A stretch of DNA of 44,616 nucleotides from SIG710 sp045651985. GTDB taxonomy: Bacteria; Bacillota; Clostridia; Oscillospirales; CAG-272. The stretch covers positions 1 through 44,616 of the forward strand of contig JAZRTK010000013.1 in the NCBI GenBank assembly GCA_045651985.1, read 5' to 3'. Below are positions 24,319 to 32,736 of the stretch, one piece after another. The translations under genes and the position numbers were made by a program. Each line of letters opens with the position of its first letter. Position 1 is the stretch's first letter. The notes under the pieces are model-generated. The model saw only the letters and a program-made list of their open reading frames with translations, was not told the origin of the DNA and ran no database searches.

Positions 24319-24606
24319 AATTTCAGCCTTGGGGCGCGCACCTACCGACTGCGCCACCACCTTGCCGTCGACAATAACGGCAAGCATGGGAATGCTCATA
24401 ACGCCGAACTGCTGTGCAAGCTCGCCCTCGTCATCAACGTTTACCTTTCCGACAGCGTATTCGGGGTGCTCGGCAGCGATCTCCTCAACAACGGGAGCTA
24501 CCATGCGGCAGGGACCGCACCAGTCTGCATAAAAATCAAGCAGAACGGGCTTGCCACATGAAACGACTTCATTAAAATTGTTCTTATTTACATGAATTAC
24601 TGACAT
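24295..24606 (-). CDS. trxA: Thioredoxin
   Basis: A 103-residue thioredoxin, reducing protein disulfides in the cytosol. The active site is WCGPC within LLDFYADWCGPCRMVAP, and the cis-proline loop is SIPMLAV. Length is normal. ATG 24606 with GAGG eight bases upstream is the start; the longer frame to 24678 would include the promoter. It is convergent with the CRP-like gene and overlaps its 3' end by 24 bases. Upstream is a -10 element without a good -35 and a palindrome at about -41, suggesting activator control. Confidence 0.96.
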   Translation of the reverse strand: MSVIHVNKNNFNEVVSCGKPVLLDFYADWCGPCRMVAPVVEEIAAEHPEYAVGKVNVDDEGELAQQFGVMSIPMLAVIVDGKVVAQSVGARPKAEILAMLQGE

Positions 24607-24637
24607 AAATTTTACCTCTTTTCCTTTTGGTATTCTT

Positions 24638-24679
24638 ATTTTACCCCCTTTTTCAGTTTTTTTCTGTGACAAGGTCACA
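24638..24679 (-). promoter_or_regulatory. trxA promoter with CRP/FNR-like palindrome
   Basis: TAAAAT (24643-24638, minus strand) is a plausible -10, with no good -35 at the right distance. TGTGAC-AAG-GTCACA (24665-24679) is a perfect palindrome centred at 24672, about 41 bases upstream of the predicted start near 24631. That is where class II CRP-type activators bind. The spacing within the palindrome (TGTGA-N5-TCACA) is one base shorter than the E. coli CRP consensus. Confidence 0.6.
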
Positions 24680-24772
24680 TTTTTTTAAAGTTTTGTAATT
24701 TTCAGAAATAATTTCCGACTTTATTTATGAAAGGCCTTCAAATACGCGCAAAAGGAGGGGCGAAGGACGATT

Positions 24773-25324
24773 ATGGACGACGAAAAGATCATTGAGTTGT
24801 TTTTTGATCGCAACGAGTTGGCGCTCGGTGAAACAGAAAAGAAATACGGAAGATATTGCTTTGCCATTTCTTTTAGAATCCTCAATTCGAACGAAGACAG
24901 CGAAGAATGTGTAAACGACACATGGCTCTCCGCATGGAACGCGATCCCGCCCAAAAGGCCCGACAGCCTGCGGGGATTCCTTGGAAGGATATGCCGAAAC
25001 ATCTCCCTTGACCGACTTGATTTCCTAAAAGCCGAAAAGCGAAACGGAAACGTGACCGAAGCGTTTGAGGAGCTTGAGGCATTCCTTTCGGGCAGCGAGG
25101 AAGACATCGAGCAAGAAATGTTTATGCGCGAGGCGGTGAACAGATTCCTTGAATCCCTTGACCGCAAGACCAGAATAATTTTCATGCAAAGATATTGGTA
25201 TTTCTGCTCGGTTGCAGAAATAGCGGAAGGCATGGGAATAACGGAAAACAACGTCCGAGTCACCCTGCACCGCACCAAGCTGAAGATGAGAAGCTTTTTT
25301 GAAAAGGAGGGTATTACAATATGA
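24773..25324 (+). CDS. ECF-type RNA polymerase sigma factor
   Basis: A 183-residue sigma-70 family protein of the extracytoplasmic-function type. Region 2 spans about 20-90 (GRYCFAISFRIL, then EECVNDTWLSAWNAIP and LRGFLGRICRNISLDRL). Region 4 spans about 125-178 (LDRKTRIIFMQRYW and VAEIAEGMGITENNVRVTL). GGAGGGG precedes ATG 24773. Its stop overlaps the start of the beta-propeller gene (ATGA), so the two are translationally coupled. This is the usual arrangement for a sigma factor and its regulator. Promoter targets are unknown. Confidence 0.93.
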   Translation: MDDEKIIELFFDRNELALGETEKKYGRYCFAISFRILNSNEDSEECVNDTWLSAWNAIPPKRPDSLRGFLGRICRNISLDRLDFLKAEKRNGNVTEAFEELEAFLSGSEEDIEQEMFMREAVNRFLESLDRKTRIIFMQRYWYFCSVAEIAEGMGITENNVRVTLHRTKLKMRSFFEKEGITI

Positions 25325-27351
25325 AGAGAAAATACGACCTGATGCAATACGCAGACGACAAATATATTGAGGAAGCGAATCCGCTAAGACGGGTTCACCG
25401 CGGCAACAAGCTGACCATTTTGGCGGCGGCAGTTCTGACACTTTCTCTGCTTGTGGGCGTGCTGTCCGTCTTCCTTCTTCCCGCGAACGTAAAAGACGAA
25501 AACGGCGGCAGACCGCAGGGCTATCTGGCGATCCAAAGTGGGATTCAGGGCTATCTTGAAGAACACGGAACGTACGCCAGAAAGCAGCAGGAAAACAAGG
25601 AAAGTTTCTGGGATAATCTTCTTGGCTTTTTCGGGGCGGCGTCCAAAGGCGAGGCAACTGACGGTGTCATGAACGGCGGTTTTCTCTATGGAGACGCAAT
25701 GGACGGCGATGTCCGAGATGACGTAGTGGCCGATTATTTTGAAGAATATTCCCCCGAAGCCGCATTGCCAAATGAAAAAGGCGAAACTGACAACTCCTCG
25801 GTAGAGGTCACCGACAACCAGGTAGAAGGTGTCACCGAAGGCGACCGCTTCAAGAGAAGCAACACCCACATCTTCTATCTCGACCGTTACAGCGTGCTGA
25901 AGGTCTACACCATTGAGGGACTGGATTCAAAGGAAGTGGCGTCACTTTACGTTGCGTCCGACTTTGAAGAGGAGATAGCTATCACCGAAAAGCCCTGCAA
26001 TACCGAGGTGAAGGAAATGTTTCTTTCCCCCGACGCAAAGACTCTGACACTTATCGTAACCTTTAACTCAGTCGAAGACGGCGCAATTTACACAGGGATA
26101 GTGAACTATGACGTCTCCGTGCCCGAGAACATCAAAAAGAGCGCGGGCGTGGTTATGTCGGGCGATTATCTTTCCGCTCGCTTTATCGACGGCAAGCTCC
26201 TTGTTATGAGCAGTCAGAAGCTCTACGAGGAAAAGCTTTACACAGACGACAAGGTTGATTTTTCAAACGAAAAGACTTATCTGCCTCAGATATCCACCGT
26301 TAACGGCGACCTTGAGACCTTTGCAGAGGACGACATCATTATCCCCGAGGAGACATCTCGGCTGTGCTACACCAACGTGACCGTCCGCGACGGCGTGACA
26401 CTTGAAAGCCTTGGCGACAAGGCCCTGTTCTCCCACAGCACCGACGCTTACGTAACACGCGACCGCATCTATCTCACCAGCATCTGGGCGAAGATGACCG
26501 AAAAGAGCAACGGTACTATCCGCGACGCTATGACCGACATCACATGCCTGAAAATTGGCAGCGGTGAGTTGACAGAGGAAGGTGTCGTTACCGTCCGTGG
26601 CTACGTCAAGGACCAGTACAGCATGGACGAATACGAGGGTATTTTGCGCGTGGTAACGACCACAAATTCCACCGAGTATTACAATTCCAATTACGTCAGC
26701 TACGGATACGACGAAAGATTTTCTATTGCTACCGCAACGGGACGCTCAAATGCAAGCCTTTACTGCATCGACGCTGCCACCTTTGAGGTGGTTTCCGAAG
26801 TCGTTGACTTCGCACCGCCTCACGAGGAAGTGCAGTCCGCAAGATTCGACAAGACAACGGCTTACGTCTGCACGTCTATCGAGATGAGCGACCCCGTATT
26901 CTTCTTCGATCTCTCCGATATCAACAACATCACCTACAAGGACACAGGGACGATCGAAGGCTATTCAACCTCTCTCGTAAACCTCAAAGACGGCTATCTG
27001 CTTGGCTTTGGCGTCGTTAATTGGAGCGATGCAAAGATCGAGATATACGAGGAGACCGAGAACGGCGTGGCGTCTGTCTGCGACCTCACTATCCCCGAGG
27101 CTGATATATCTCACGAGCACAAGGCTCACTATATCAACCGCGATGAAAACCTCATAGGTTTCGGAGTCTACCACCGCAACGGAACAGGCAAGACCGAATA
27201 TATCCTGCTCGGATTTACGGGAGGAGAGCTGATTGAAATAATCCGCGTTGAAACAGGCTTTGACCTTGACACCCAGCGCGCAACTCTCATCGACAATTAT
27301 TTCTACATCCTCCATTCCGACGGACTTATCGTAAAGAAGCTTTATAACTAA
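25321..27351 (+). CDS. Membrane-anchored beta-propeller protein, candidate regulator of the ECF sigma factor
   Basis: A 676-residue protein. A short cytosolic N-terminus of about 30 residues (YADDKYIEEANPLRRVHR) leads to one membrane helix (about 31-54) and a large external part. The external part carries the signature of the C-terminal beta-propeller family, VTDNQVEGVTEGDRFK (163-178), then repeated strand blades to the C-terminus. The start overlaps the sigma stop by four bases. Position and topology suggest an anti-sigma-like sensor whose N-terminal tail holds the sigma factor, but the tail has no recognisable anti-sigma domain. The family's biochemical function is unknown. Confidence 0.85.
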   Translation: MKRKYDLMQYADDKYIEEANPLRRVHRGNKLTILAAAVLTLSLLVGVLSVFLLPANVKDENGGRPQGYLAIQSGIQGYLEEHGTYARKQQENKESFWDNLLGFFGAASKGEATDGVMNGGFLYGDAMDGDVRDDVVADYFEEYSPEAALPNEKGETDNSSVEVTDNQVEGVTEGDRFKRSNTHIFYLDRYSVLKVYTIEGLDSKEVASLYVASDFEEEIAITEKPCNTEVKEMFLSPDAKTLTLIVTFNSVEDGAIYTGIVNYDVSVPENIKKSAGVVMSGDYLSARFIDGKLLVMSSQKLYEEKLYTDDKVDFSNEKTYLPQISTVNGDLETFAEDDIIIPEETSRLCYTNVTVRDGVTLESLGDKALFSHSTDAYVTRDRIYLTSIWAKMTEKSNGTIRDAMTDITCLKIGSGELTEEGVVTVRGYVKDQYSMDEYEGILRVVTTTNSTEYYNSNYVSYGYDERFSIATATGRSNASLYCIDAATFEVVSEVVDFAPPHEEVQSARFDKTTAYVCTSIEMSDPVFFFDLSDINNITYKDTGTIEGYSTSLVNLKDGYLLGFGVVNWSDAKIEIYEETENGVASVCDLTIPEADISHEHKAHYINRDENLIGFGVYHRNGTGKTEYILLGFTGGELIEIIRVETGFDLDTQRATLIDNYFYILHSDGLIVKKLYN

Positions 27352-27357
27352 AAAATT

Positions 27358-27390
27358 CACCCCCCGCAGACCTTGGTCTGCGGGGGGGTG
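27358..27390. terminator. Bidirectional terminator between beta-propeller and prsA-like genes
   Basis: A GC-rich stem (ACCCCCCGCAGACC, loop TT, complementary arm with one extra G) is followed by TTTTAAT on the plus strand and by an AATTTTTT-type run on the minus strand. It ends both convergent operons. Confidence 0.88.
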
Positions 27391-27392
27391 TT

Positions 27393-28487
27393 TTAATAAG
27401 ACGTATTTACCACCGCGTTTTTGATGTTGTACTTTGAAATAACATCCTCGTGGACCACGATATCGTCCTTGAACTCGGCCAAGCGCTGGCTAAGCTTTAT
27501 AGTAATGAGATTAGGCTCAAAGTCCGTAAAGAAATCGGCGTTGGAGGACGCCTGATAACCGCCCTCGTCAAGCTCCTCGCGTAGGATTATGTGGATTCCG
27601 TATTCGGATCTGACCATTGCAAATCCGCCCACTTCAAGCTGAAAAGCAAGATCGACCACCTCCGTCACGTACTGCGAGGTCTTTGTAAAATAGTAACCGC
27701 CGGGGTACTGCTCGTTTGCCTTGTCCTCACTGTACTTATCCATAAGCGCGGCAAAGCTTTCGCCCTTGGAAAGCATATCGAGTATTCCCTGTGCTTTCTT
27801 TTCCTGTGCGGCTATCTCCGCGTCGGTAAAATCGCGGGTCGCAACGTTTCCCTGCTCGTCGTAGGTGAAATTGCCCTCGTCGTCGGTTATGGGCTTGTTT
27901 GAAGTGTATAGGAATATCTGTTTTACGCGCACGTAGTTTTCTTTATAATATACGTCCTTTTCCTCGTCAGTGATCTTCTCCTGACCGTTTGCGCCGTAAA
28001 GGTATTCTTCAAGGTAATCCAGCTTCGCTTCAATTATATAGACTTCGCGTAAAATATCATAGTTTACGCCGTAAGCGGAAAGATAAGAATTGAGGGTAGA
28101 TTTACTGCCGTCTCCTCTCTCTTTGAGGATCTTCTCCATGGTTTCGTCTATCTCTTTGATCTCGGATTTTGGCAACTCAAGCCCCAATTCATCAAACAAG
28201 TACATGGCAGACACGAAGGTCTTTGCGTTGTCACAGACAAAGCCCGTAAAGACCTCGTTGTAGGTCTTGCCCTCCTCGTTCACCTCGTCCCAGACATCGT
28301 CACCCGCACTGCTGTAAACGCCTTTTACACGAGAGAGCCACAGGCGGTACATATTTACAGTTATTTTTTGGTCGCCCAGCTCAAAAGCCACCTCCTGTGC
28401 CTTTTTGCCGCAGGAAACCAGTGCTCCGAGCATGGAAAATATCAGAGCAAGCGCCAAAAGTCTTGCCAAAATTTTATTGTTACTCAT
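27393..28487 (-). CDS. PrsA-like foldase lipoprotein (parvulin-type peptidyl-prolyl isomerase)
   Basis: PrsA proteins sit on the outer face of the membrane and help secreted proteins fold. The 364-residue protein has a signal peptide with lipobox (GALVSC), an N-terminal SurA-like helical region (about 30-170) and a parvulin domain (about 185-310). The domain shows VKQIFLYTS, then AQGILDMLSKGESFAALMDK and GGYYFTK, ending with YGIHIILRE. A loop of about 25 residues is inserted after the first strand (PITDDEGNFTYDEQGNVATR). I chose ATG 28487; the first nine residues of the longer frame lack a ribosome site. It overlaps the mfd end by eight bases and closes the murD operon. Confidence 0.87.
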   Translation of the reverse strand: MSNNKILARLLALALIFSMLGALVSCGKKAQEVAFELGDQKITVNMYRLWLSRVKGVYSSAGDDVWDEVNEEGKTYNEVFTGFVCDNAKTFVSAMYLFDELGLELPKSEIKEIDETMEKILKERGDGSKSTLNSYLSAYGVNYDILREVYIIEAKLDYLEEYLYGANGQEKITDEEKDVYYKENYVRVKQIFLYTSNKPITDDEGNFTYDEQGNVATRDFTDAEIAAQEKKAQGILDMLSKGESFAALMDKYSEDKANEQYPGGYYFTKTSQYVTEVVDLAFQLEVGGFAMVRSEYGIHIILREELDEGGYQASSNADFFTDFEPNLITIKLSQRLAEFKDDIVVHEDVISKYNIKNAVVNTSY

Positions 28488-31400
28488 TGGTTTCGTTCTC
28501 CTTTTTTGCCTCATTCATCCGGATATAATCAAAGAGAAGTGATTCAGTCACGTCGGTAGGCTTTTCGTCTTTTTGCAGCCTCAGATTCATATACGGTGCG
28601 CCCGACATGACTATTTTTATCCTTCCGCCGTATTCTTTTGACAGGTCGGACCATATCTCCCAGTCAAATTTAGTGGGGAAGATATGAACCTCGGACGCCG
28701 ATTGCTCCACACGCGTCACTCCGCACCTTATGGCGTACGCGCGGATAAGCGCGATCTGCAAAAGGTTTACAGCCGCCTTGGGCGGTGTTCCGAAACGGTC
28801 GTAAAGCTCGTCGGTAATGTCCTCCTCGTCGTACTTGCTTTCAATCATGGCTATCTTCTTGTAGAGTGCCATTCGCTCGGCAGATGAGCCAACATATTTT
28901 TCGGGCAGGTAAGCGTCCACGTTCAAGGCAATGTTGCAATCCGGTTTTTCCACTATCTTTCCGCCCTTTTCTTCAAGCACCGCTTCGTTTAGCAGCTTGA
29001 TATAAAGGTCGTATCCGATAGCCTCCAAGTGCCCGTGCTGCTCTGCACCCAAAAGATTTCCCGCACCGCGAAGCTCCATATCGCGCAGGGCAATTTTAAA
29101 GCCCGCGCCAAACTCCGCGTACTCCCGTATAGCTTCAAGACGCTTTTCGGCTATCTCGTCAAGCGCCCGCCCGCGGGGGAATGTGAAATACGCGTAAGCT
29201 CGACGGGAAGAACGTCCGACGCGACCTCTCAGCTGATGAAGCTGTGAAAGACCAAGTCTGTGAGCGTTCTCGACTATGAGCGTATTTGCGTTAGGCACAT
29301 CAACACCCGTCTCAATAATAGTGGTGCTGACCAGAATATCGGTCTCTCCCGACAACATTCTGCCCCAGATCTCCTCCAGTTCTTCCCTTTCCATGCGCCC
29401 GTGAGCCACGGTTATGCGGGCGTCGGGAATTGCGGCGGAAAGTCGGGCTGCTACTACGTTAATATTGTCGATATTGTTATGCAAATAAAAGACCTGTCCC
29501 CCTCGCCGAAGCTCGCGCCGTATTGCCTCCTCAATGATCAGATCGTCGTGCTCAAGCACGTAGGTCTGAACGGGCAGTCGGTCGCCGGGGGCCTCGTCAA
29601 GAATTGAAATATCCCGCAGACCTCCCATTGCCATGTTCAGCGTTCGTGGAATAGGGGTGGCGCTGAGAGTCAGCACATCCACGTTTCCGCAAAGCTGCTT
29701 CAGCTTTTCCTTTTGGGCTACGCCGAATCTCTGCTCCTCGTCAATAATTAGCAGACCCAGATCCTTAAATTCAATGTCTTTTGAAACAAGTCGGTGAGTA
29801 CCGATTATCAGATCCACCTCACCGCGCTTCAATCGGCGCAGAGTCAGAGCCTGTTGCTTTGGCGTGCGGAAACGGGAGATTATATCAACCTCCACAGGGA
29901 ATGAGCGGAAGCGTGCCAGTGCCGTCTGGTAATGCTGCATTGCAAGAATTGTTGTAGGCACTAAGATCGCTACCTGCTTACCGCCCAAGATCGCTTTGTA
30001 TGCGGCGCGAAAAGCCACCTCTGTCTTGCCAAATCCCACGTCGCCGCAAAGCAGTCTGTCCATGGGCACGGTGCTCATCATGTCCTGCTTTATTTCCTCT
30101 ATGGCTACGGTTTGACTGTTCGTTTCCTCGTAGTCAAACGCCGCCTCAAAGTCCTGCTGAAAATCGTCGTCGGGCGGGAAAGCGATACCGCTCAGACGCA
30201 TACGGGAGGCGTAAAGCTGAATAAGCTCCTTCGCCATCTCGCGCACCGCGCCCTTGACCTTGGATTTCGCCTTGCCCCATTCACCGCCGCCGAATTTCGA
30301 CAGCTTTACCGTGCCGTCATCGGCGTGGGCACCGATGTATTTCGACACGCGGTCAAGCTTTTCGGTAGGCAGAAACAGCTTGTCGGCTCCCGCGTACTGA
30401 ATACTTATATAGTCACGGCTGACGCCGTTTATTATCTTGTTTGAAATACCCAGGTAGATACCGATTCCGTAGTCCTCGTGGACAACGTAATCACCCACCT
30501 TCAGCTCGGCATATGACAGTATCTTCTGCGTTCCCGCGATCTTTTTGCCGCGCCTTTTTGCGGCAGTCTTCAGATACGCGCCCTTGCCCTGTCCCAAAGT
30601 GGAAAGAACGGCAATTTTCGCCGCGGGGAGCTCATATCCGCCGATATAGTGGCGCCACACAAGCTGAACTGTACCGCTTGGCTGTGTGGCAGCTGTAAGC
30701 TCATCTTCTTCGGTGCTCTTGAACACGGTATATTCCTCGCCCGAGAGCAGTTCGGAAAGGCTGTTTGCCGCCGCCTCGTTTTCGCAAAGGACGACCGTTT
30801 TATAATCGTTTTTTGCAAATGCGGAAAGGTCCTCCCGCAAAAGATCAAAATTCTCGGCATAGGAGACGGTGTGCTTTGTTCGGAAACCGAAAAGTCCGCT
30901 CAGTTTTTTACCCGACAGACCGGTCGTCATAGACCCTGCGTGTAAAGTCACGTTCCGATCGCAAAATACCTCAAAAGCTGAGACCGACTTTGTGTAATCG
31001 GCATATTTTGAGGAAATAGTTCCCCCTTCCATCAGTTCCTCGATCTGACGGTGCAAAGTCCACTCGGCGCTCTTCAAGCGCTCGTTTACGGAAACGGTAC
31101 CACGGATGATCACAAGATTATTTTCACCTAAATAGTCAAGCAGACTGACGCGCTCGGGATAAATAAGCGAAATATACTTGTCAGCAAAATTCACCTCAAG
31201 ACCGTTCTCCAACGCCTGAAGCTCAAGCTCCATTTCCTCTCTTGCACGGCTGTCTTCGCTCTTTTTCAGATGAGAGCTTATTGCTTTTTTCAGCTTTTCC
31301 CTCGCCTCGGACGTGATTATAAGCTCTCGCGCGGGCGGCAGCTCGGCGTAGTCTATATGGTCGGTGATACGCTGACTTTCAATCTCAAAAAGACCCATTC

Positions 31401-32064
31401 TGTCAATGTCGTCACCAAAAAGCTCGATTCGAAGGGGCGACACCGAGTTTTTCTCGTTGCCGTCCATGTCAATATACCTGCCGTAGGGCGGAAAAATGTC
31501 AAGAATACCGCCGCGAACGGCAAACTGACCCGCGCAGTCGACGCGGTCAACACGGCTGTAACCCGCATCAACAAGTCTCTTCACCGTTTCATCGAGATTC
31601 AAAGGTTTTTTGAAGTCGATACGCATGGAATTCTCACGCAACACCTGCTCGGGTACCGTATAGCCGAGCGCTGCATCGGGCGTTGTGACAACAACGTCAA
31701 ATTCACCGCTTAAAATTCCATACAACACGTTCAGCCTCTCATGCTCGTACTCATGGGAGGCGGTAATATTATAAAAAGTCAGATCGCGGGCGATAAAAAA
31801 TCCGCATTTAAGTCCAAATGACGTGAGCAGATTCCGCATTGACACCGCTTCCTTTTCCTCGGGGCAGACCATGAGCGTAACACCGCCCCGCACCTCGCGC
31901 ACGTCTTCGATCAGAGCCGTGCAGAGGGCGTCCAATGCTCCCGAGCAAAGTCCGCTTGCCACAACGGGCAATCGGTTCTCTGAGCGGTCAAAGCTTTTTT
32001 GAACCGCTCCCAGAAGTCCTGCATATTCGCCGTCTCGGCGAATACTGTCGCATAAAATATTCAT
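28480..32064 (-). CDS. mfd: Transcription-repair coupling factor (Mfd)
   Basis: Mfd removes RNA polymerase stalled at DNA lesions and recruits UvrA. The 1194-residue length is normal. In order: the UvrB-like N-terminal module (AGQFAVRGGILDIFPP, about 180-195), the RNA polymerase interaction domain (VGDYVVHEDYGIGIYLG), and RecG-like translocase motifs Walker A GDVGFGKTEVAFRAA, DEEQRFGV, TLSATPIPRTL and QLRGRVGRSSRRAYAY. The C-terminal domain 7 follows (LYKKIAMIESKYDEEDI region). It follows pth by 12 bases, as in many Firmicutes (pth-mfd order), with a prsA-like gene next. Confidence 0.97.
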   Translation of the reverse strand: MNILCDSIRRDGEYAGLLGAVQKSFDRSENRLPVVASGLCSGALDALCTALIEDVREVRGGVTLMVCPEEKEAVSMRNLLTSFGLKCGFFIARDLTFYNITASHEYEHERLNVLYGILSGEFDVVVTTPDAALGYTVPEQVLRENSMRIDFKKPLNLDETVKRLVDAGYSRVDRVDCAGQFAVRGGILDIFPPYGRYIDMDGNEKNSVSPLRIELFGDDIDRMGLFEIESQRITDHIDYAELPPARELIITSEAREKLKKAISSHLKKSEDSRAREEMELELQALENGLEVNFADKYISLIYPERVSLLDYLGENNLVIIRGTVSVNERLKSAEWTLHRQIEELMEGGTISSKYADYTKSVSAFEVFCDRNVTLHAGSMTTGLSGKKLSGLFGFRTKHTVSYAENFDLLREDLSAFAKNDYKTVVLCENEAAANSLSELLSGEEYTVFKSTEEDELTAATQPSGTVQLVWRHYIGGYELPAAKIAVLSTLGQGKGAYLKTAAKRRGKKIAGTQKILSYAELKVGDYVVHEDYGIGIYLGISNKIINGVSRDYISIQYAGADKLFLPTEKLDRVSKYIGAHADDGTVKLSKFGGGEWGKAKSKVKGAVREMAKELIQLYASRMRLSGIAFPPDDDFQQDFEAAFDYEETNSQTVAIEEIKQDMMSTVPMDRLLCGDVGFGKTEVAFRAAYKAILGGKQVAILVPTTILAMQHYQTALARFRSFPVEVDIISRFRTPKQQALTLRRLKRGEVDLIIGTHRLVSKDIEFKDLGLLIIDEEQRFGVAQKEKLKQLCGNVDVLTLSATPIPRTLNMAMGGLRDISILDEAPGDRLPVQTYVLEHDDLIIEEAIRRELRRGGQVFYLHNNIDNINVVAARLSAAIPDARITVAHGRMEREELEEIWGRMLSGETDILVSTTIIETGVDVPNANTLIVENAHRLGLSQLHQLRGRVGRSSRRAYAYFTFPRGRALDEIAEKRLEAIREYAEFGAGFKIALRDMELRGAGNLLGAEQHGHLEAIGYDLYIKLLNEAVLEEKGGKIVEKPDCNIALNVDAYLPEKYVGSSAERMALYKKIAMIESKYDEEDITDELYDRFGTPPKAAVNLLQIALIRAYAIRCGVTRVEQSASEVHIFPTKFDWEIWSDLSKEYGGRIKIVMSGAPYMNLRLQKDEKPTDVTESLLFDYIRMNEAKKENETNE

Positions 32065-32076
32065 CTTCTACCTGCG

Positions 32077-32718
32077 TTATGCTTTTTTTGAGTTGCAGAT
32101 CTGCATGGCACCGTCCACGTCGCCCAAAAGTATCTTTTCAAGTCCCTGCAAGGCTACCCCGAAGGTCTCAAAAAGCTTTTCCTGCTCGTCCTTTTGAAAG
32201 GTGGACAGCACCCAGTCCGCCAAATCGTAATCGGGGTTGGGTTTTGCACCCACACCCATTTTAATACGTGGAAAAGTTTGCGTTCCAAGATGCTCGATTA
32301 TGCTCTTGATTCCGTTGTGACCTCCCGCGCTTCCCTCTCGACGAACGCGCAAGCGTCCGGGCTCAAGACTTATATCGTCAAAAATAACGATAATATTTTC
32401 GGGCAGAATTTTATAAAAGGACGCCGCCGCGGCCACCGCCTCGCCCGACAGATTCATATACGTCTGCGGTTTTATGAACAGCACTCGCTTGCCCGCCACC
32501 GTACACTCGCCTGTCAGCGCGTTGAATTTCAGACGATCTATCTTGAAATTCAGCTTTTGCGAAATGTAATCAAGAGTCAGAAACCCGGCGTTGTGACGGG
32601 TAAAAGTGTATTTGGCACCGGGATTGCCAAGTCCCACCACGATGTGAGAAATGGTCGATGCGCCCGAATGCTCGCTGTCCTTTTTTATTTTGTTGAAAAG
32701 CTCAAATATATCTGCCAT
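32077..32718 (-). CDS. pth: Peptidyl-tRNA hydrolase with N-terminal extension
   Basis: Pth recycles peptidyl-tRNA by cleaving the ester bond. The 213 residues include GLGNPG (29-34), catalytic His42 in TRHNAGF, Asn89 in QTYMNLSGE, the Asp pair in VIFDDISLEPGRLRVR, and GGHNGIKSI. About 22 residues precede the usual family start (IVVGLGNPG); they are charged (LFNKIKKDSEHSG) and no internal start replaces them, so the extension seems real. Gaps to the flanking cysteine desulfurase and mfd are 18 and 12 bases. Confidence 0.96.
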   Translation of the reverse strand: MADIFELFNKIKKDSEHSGASTISHIVVGLGNPGAKYTFTRHNAGFLTLDYISQKLNFKIDRLKFNALTGECTVAGKRVLFIKPQTYMNLSGEAVAAAASFYKILPENIIVIFDDISLEPGRLRVRREGSAGGHNGIKSIIEHLGTQTFPRIKMGVGAKPNPDYDLADWVLSTFQKDEQEKLFETFGVALQGLEKILLGDVDGAMQICNSKKA

Positions 32719-32736
32719 TTTACCTATATTCCAAAT

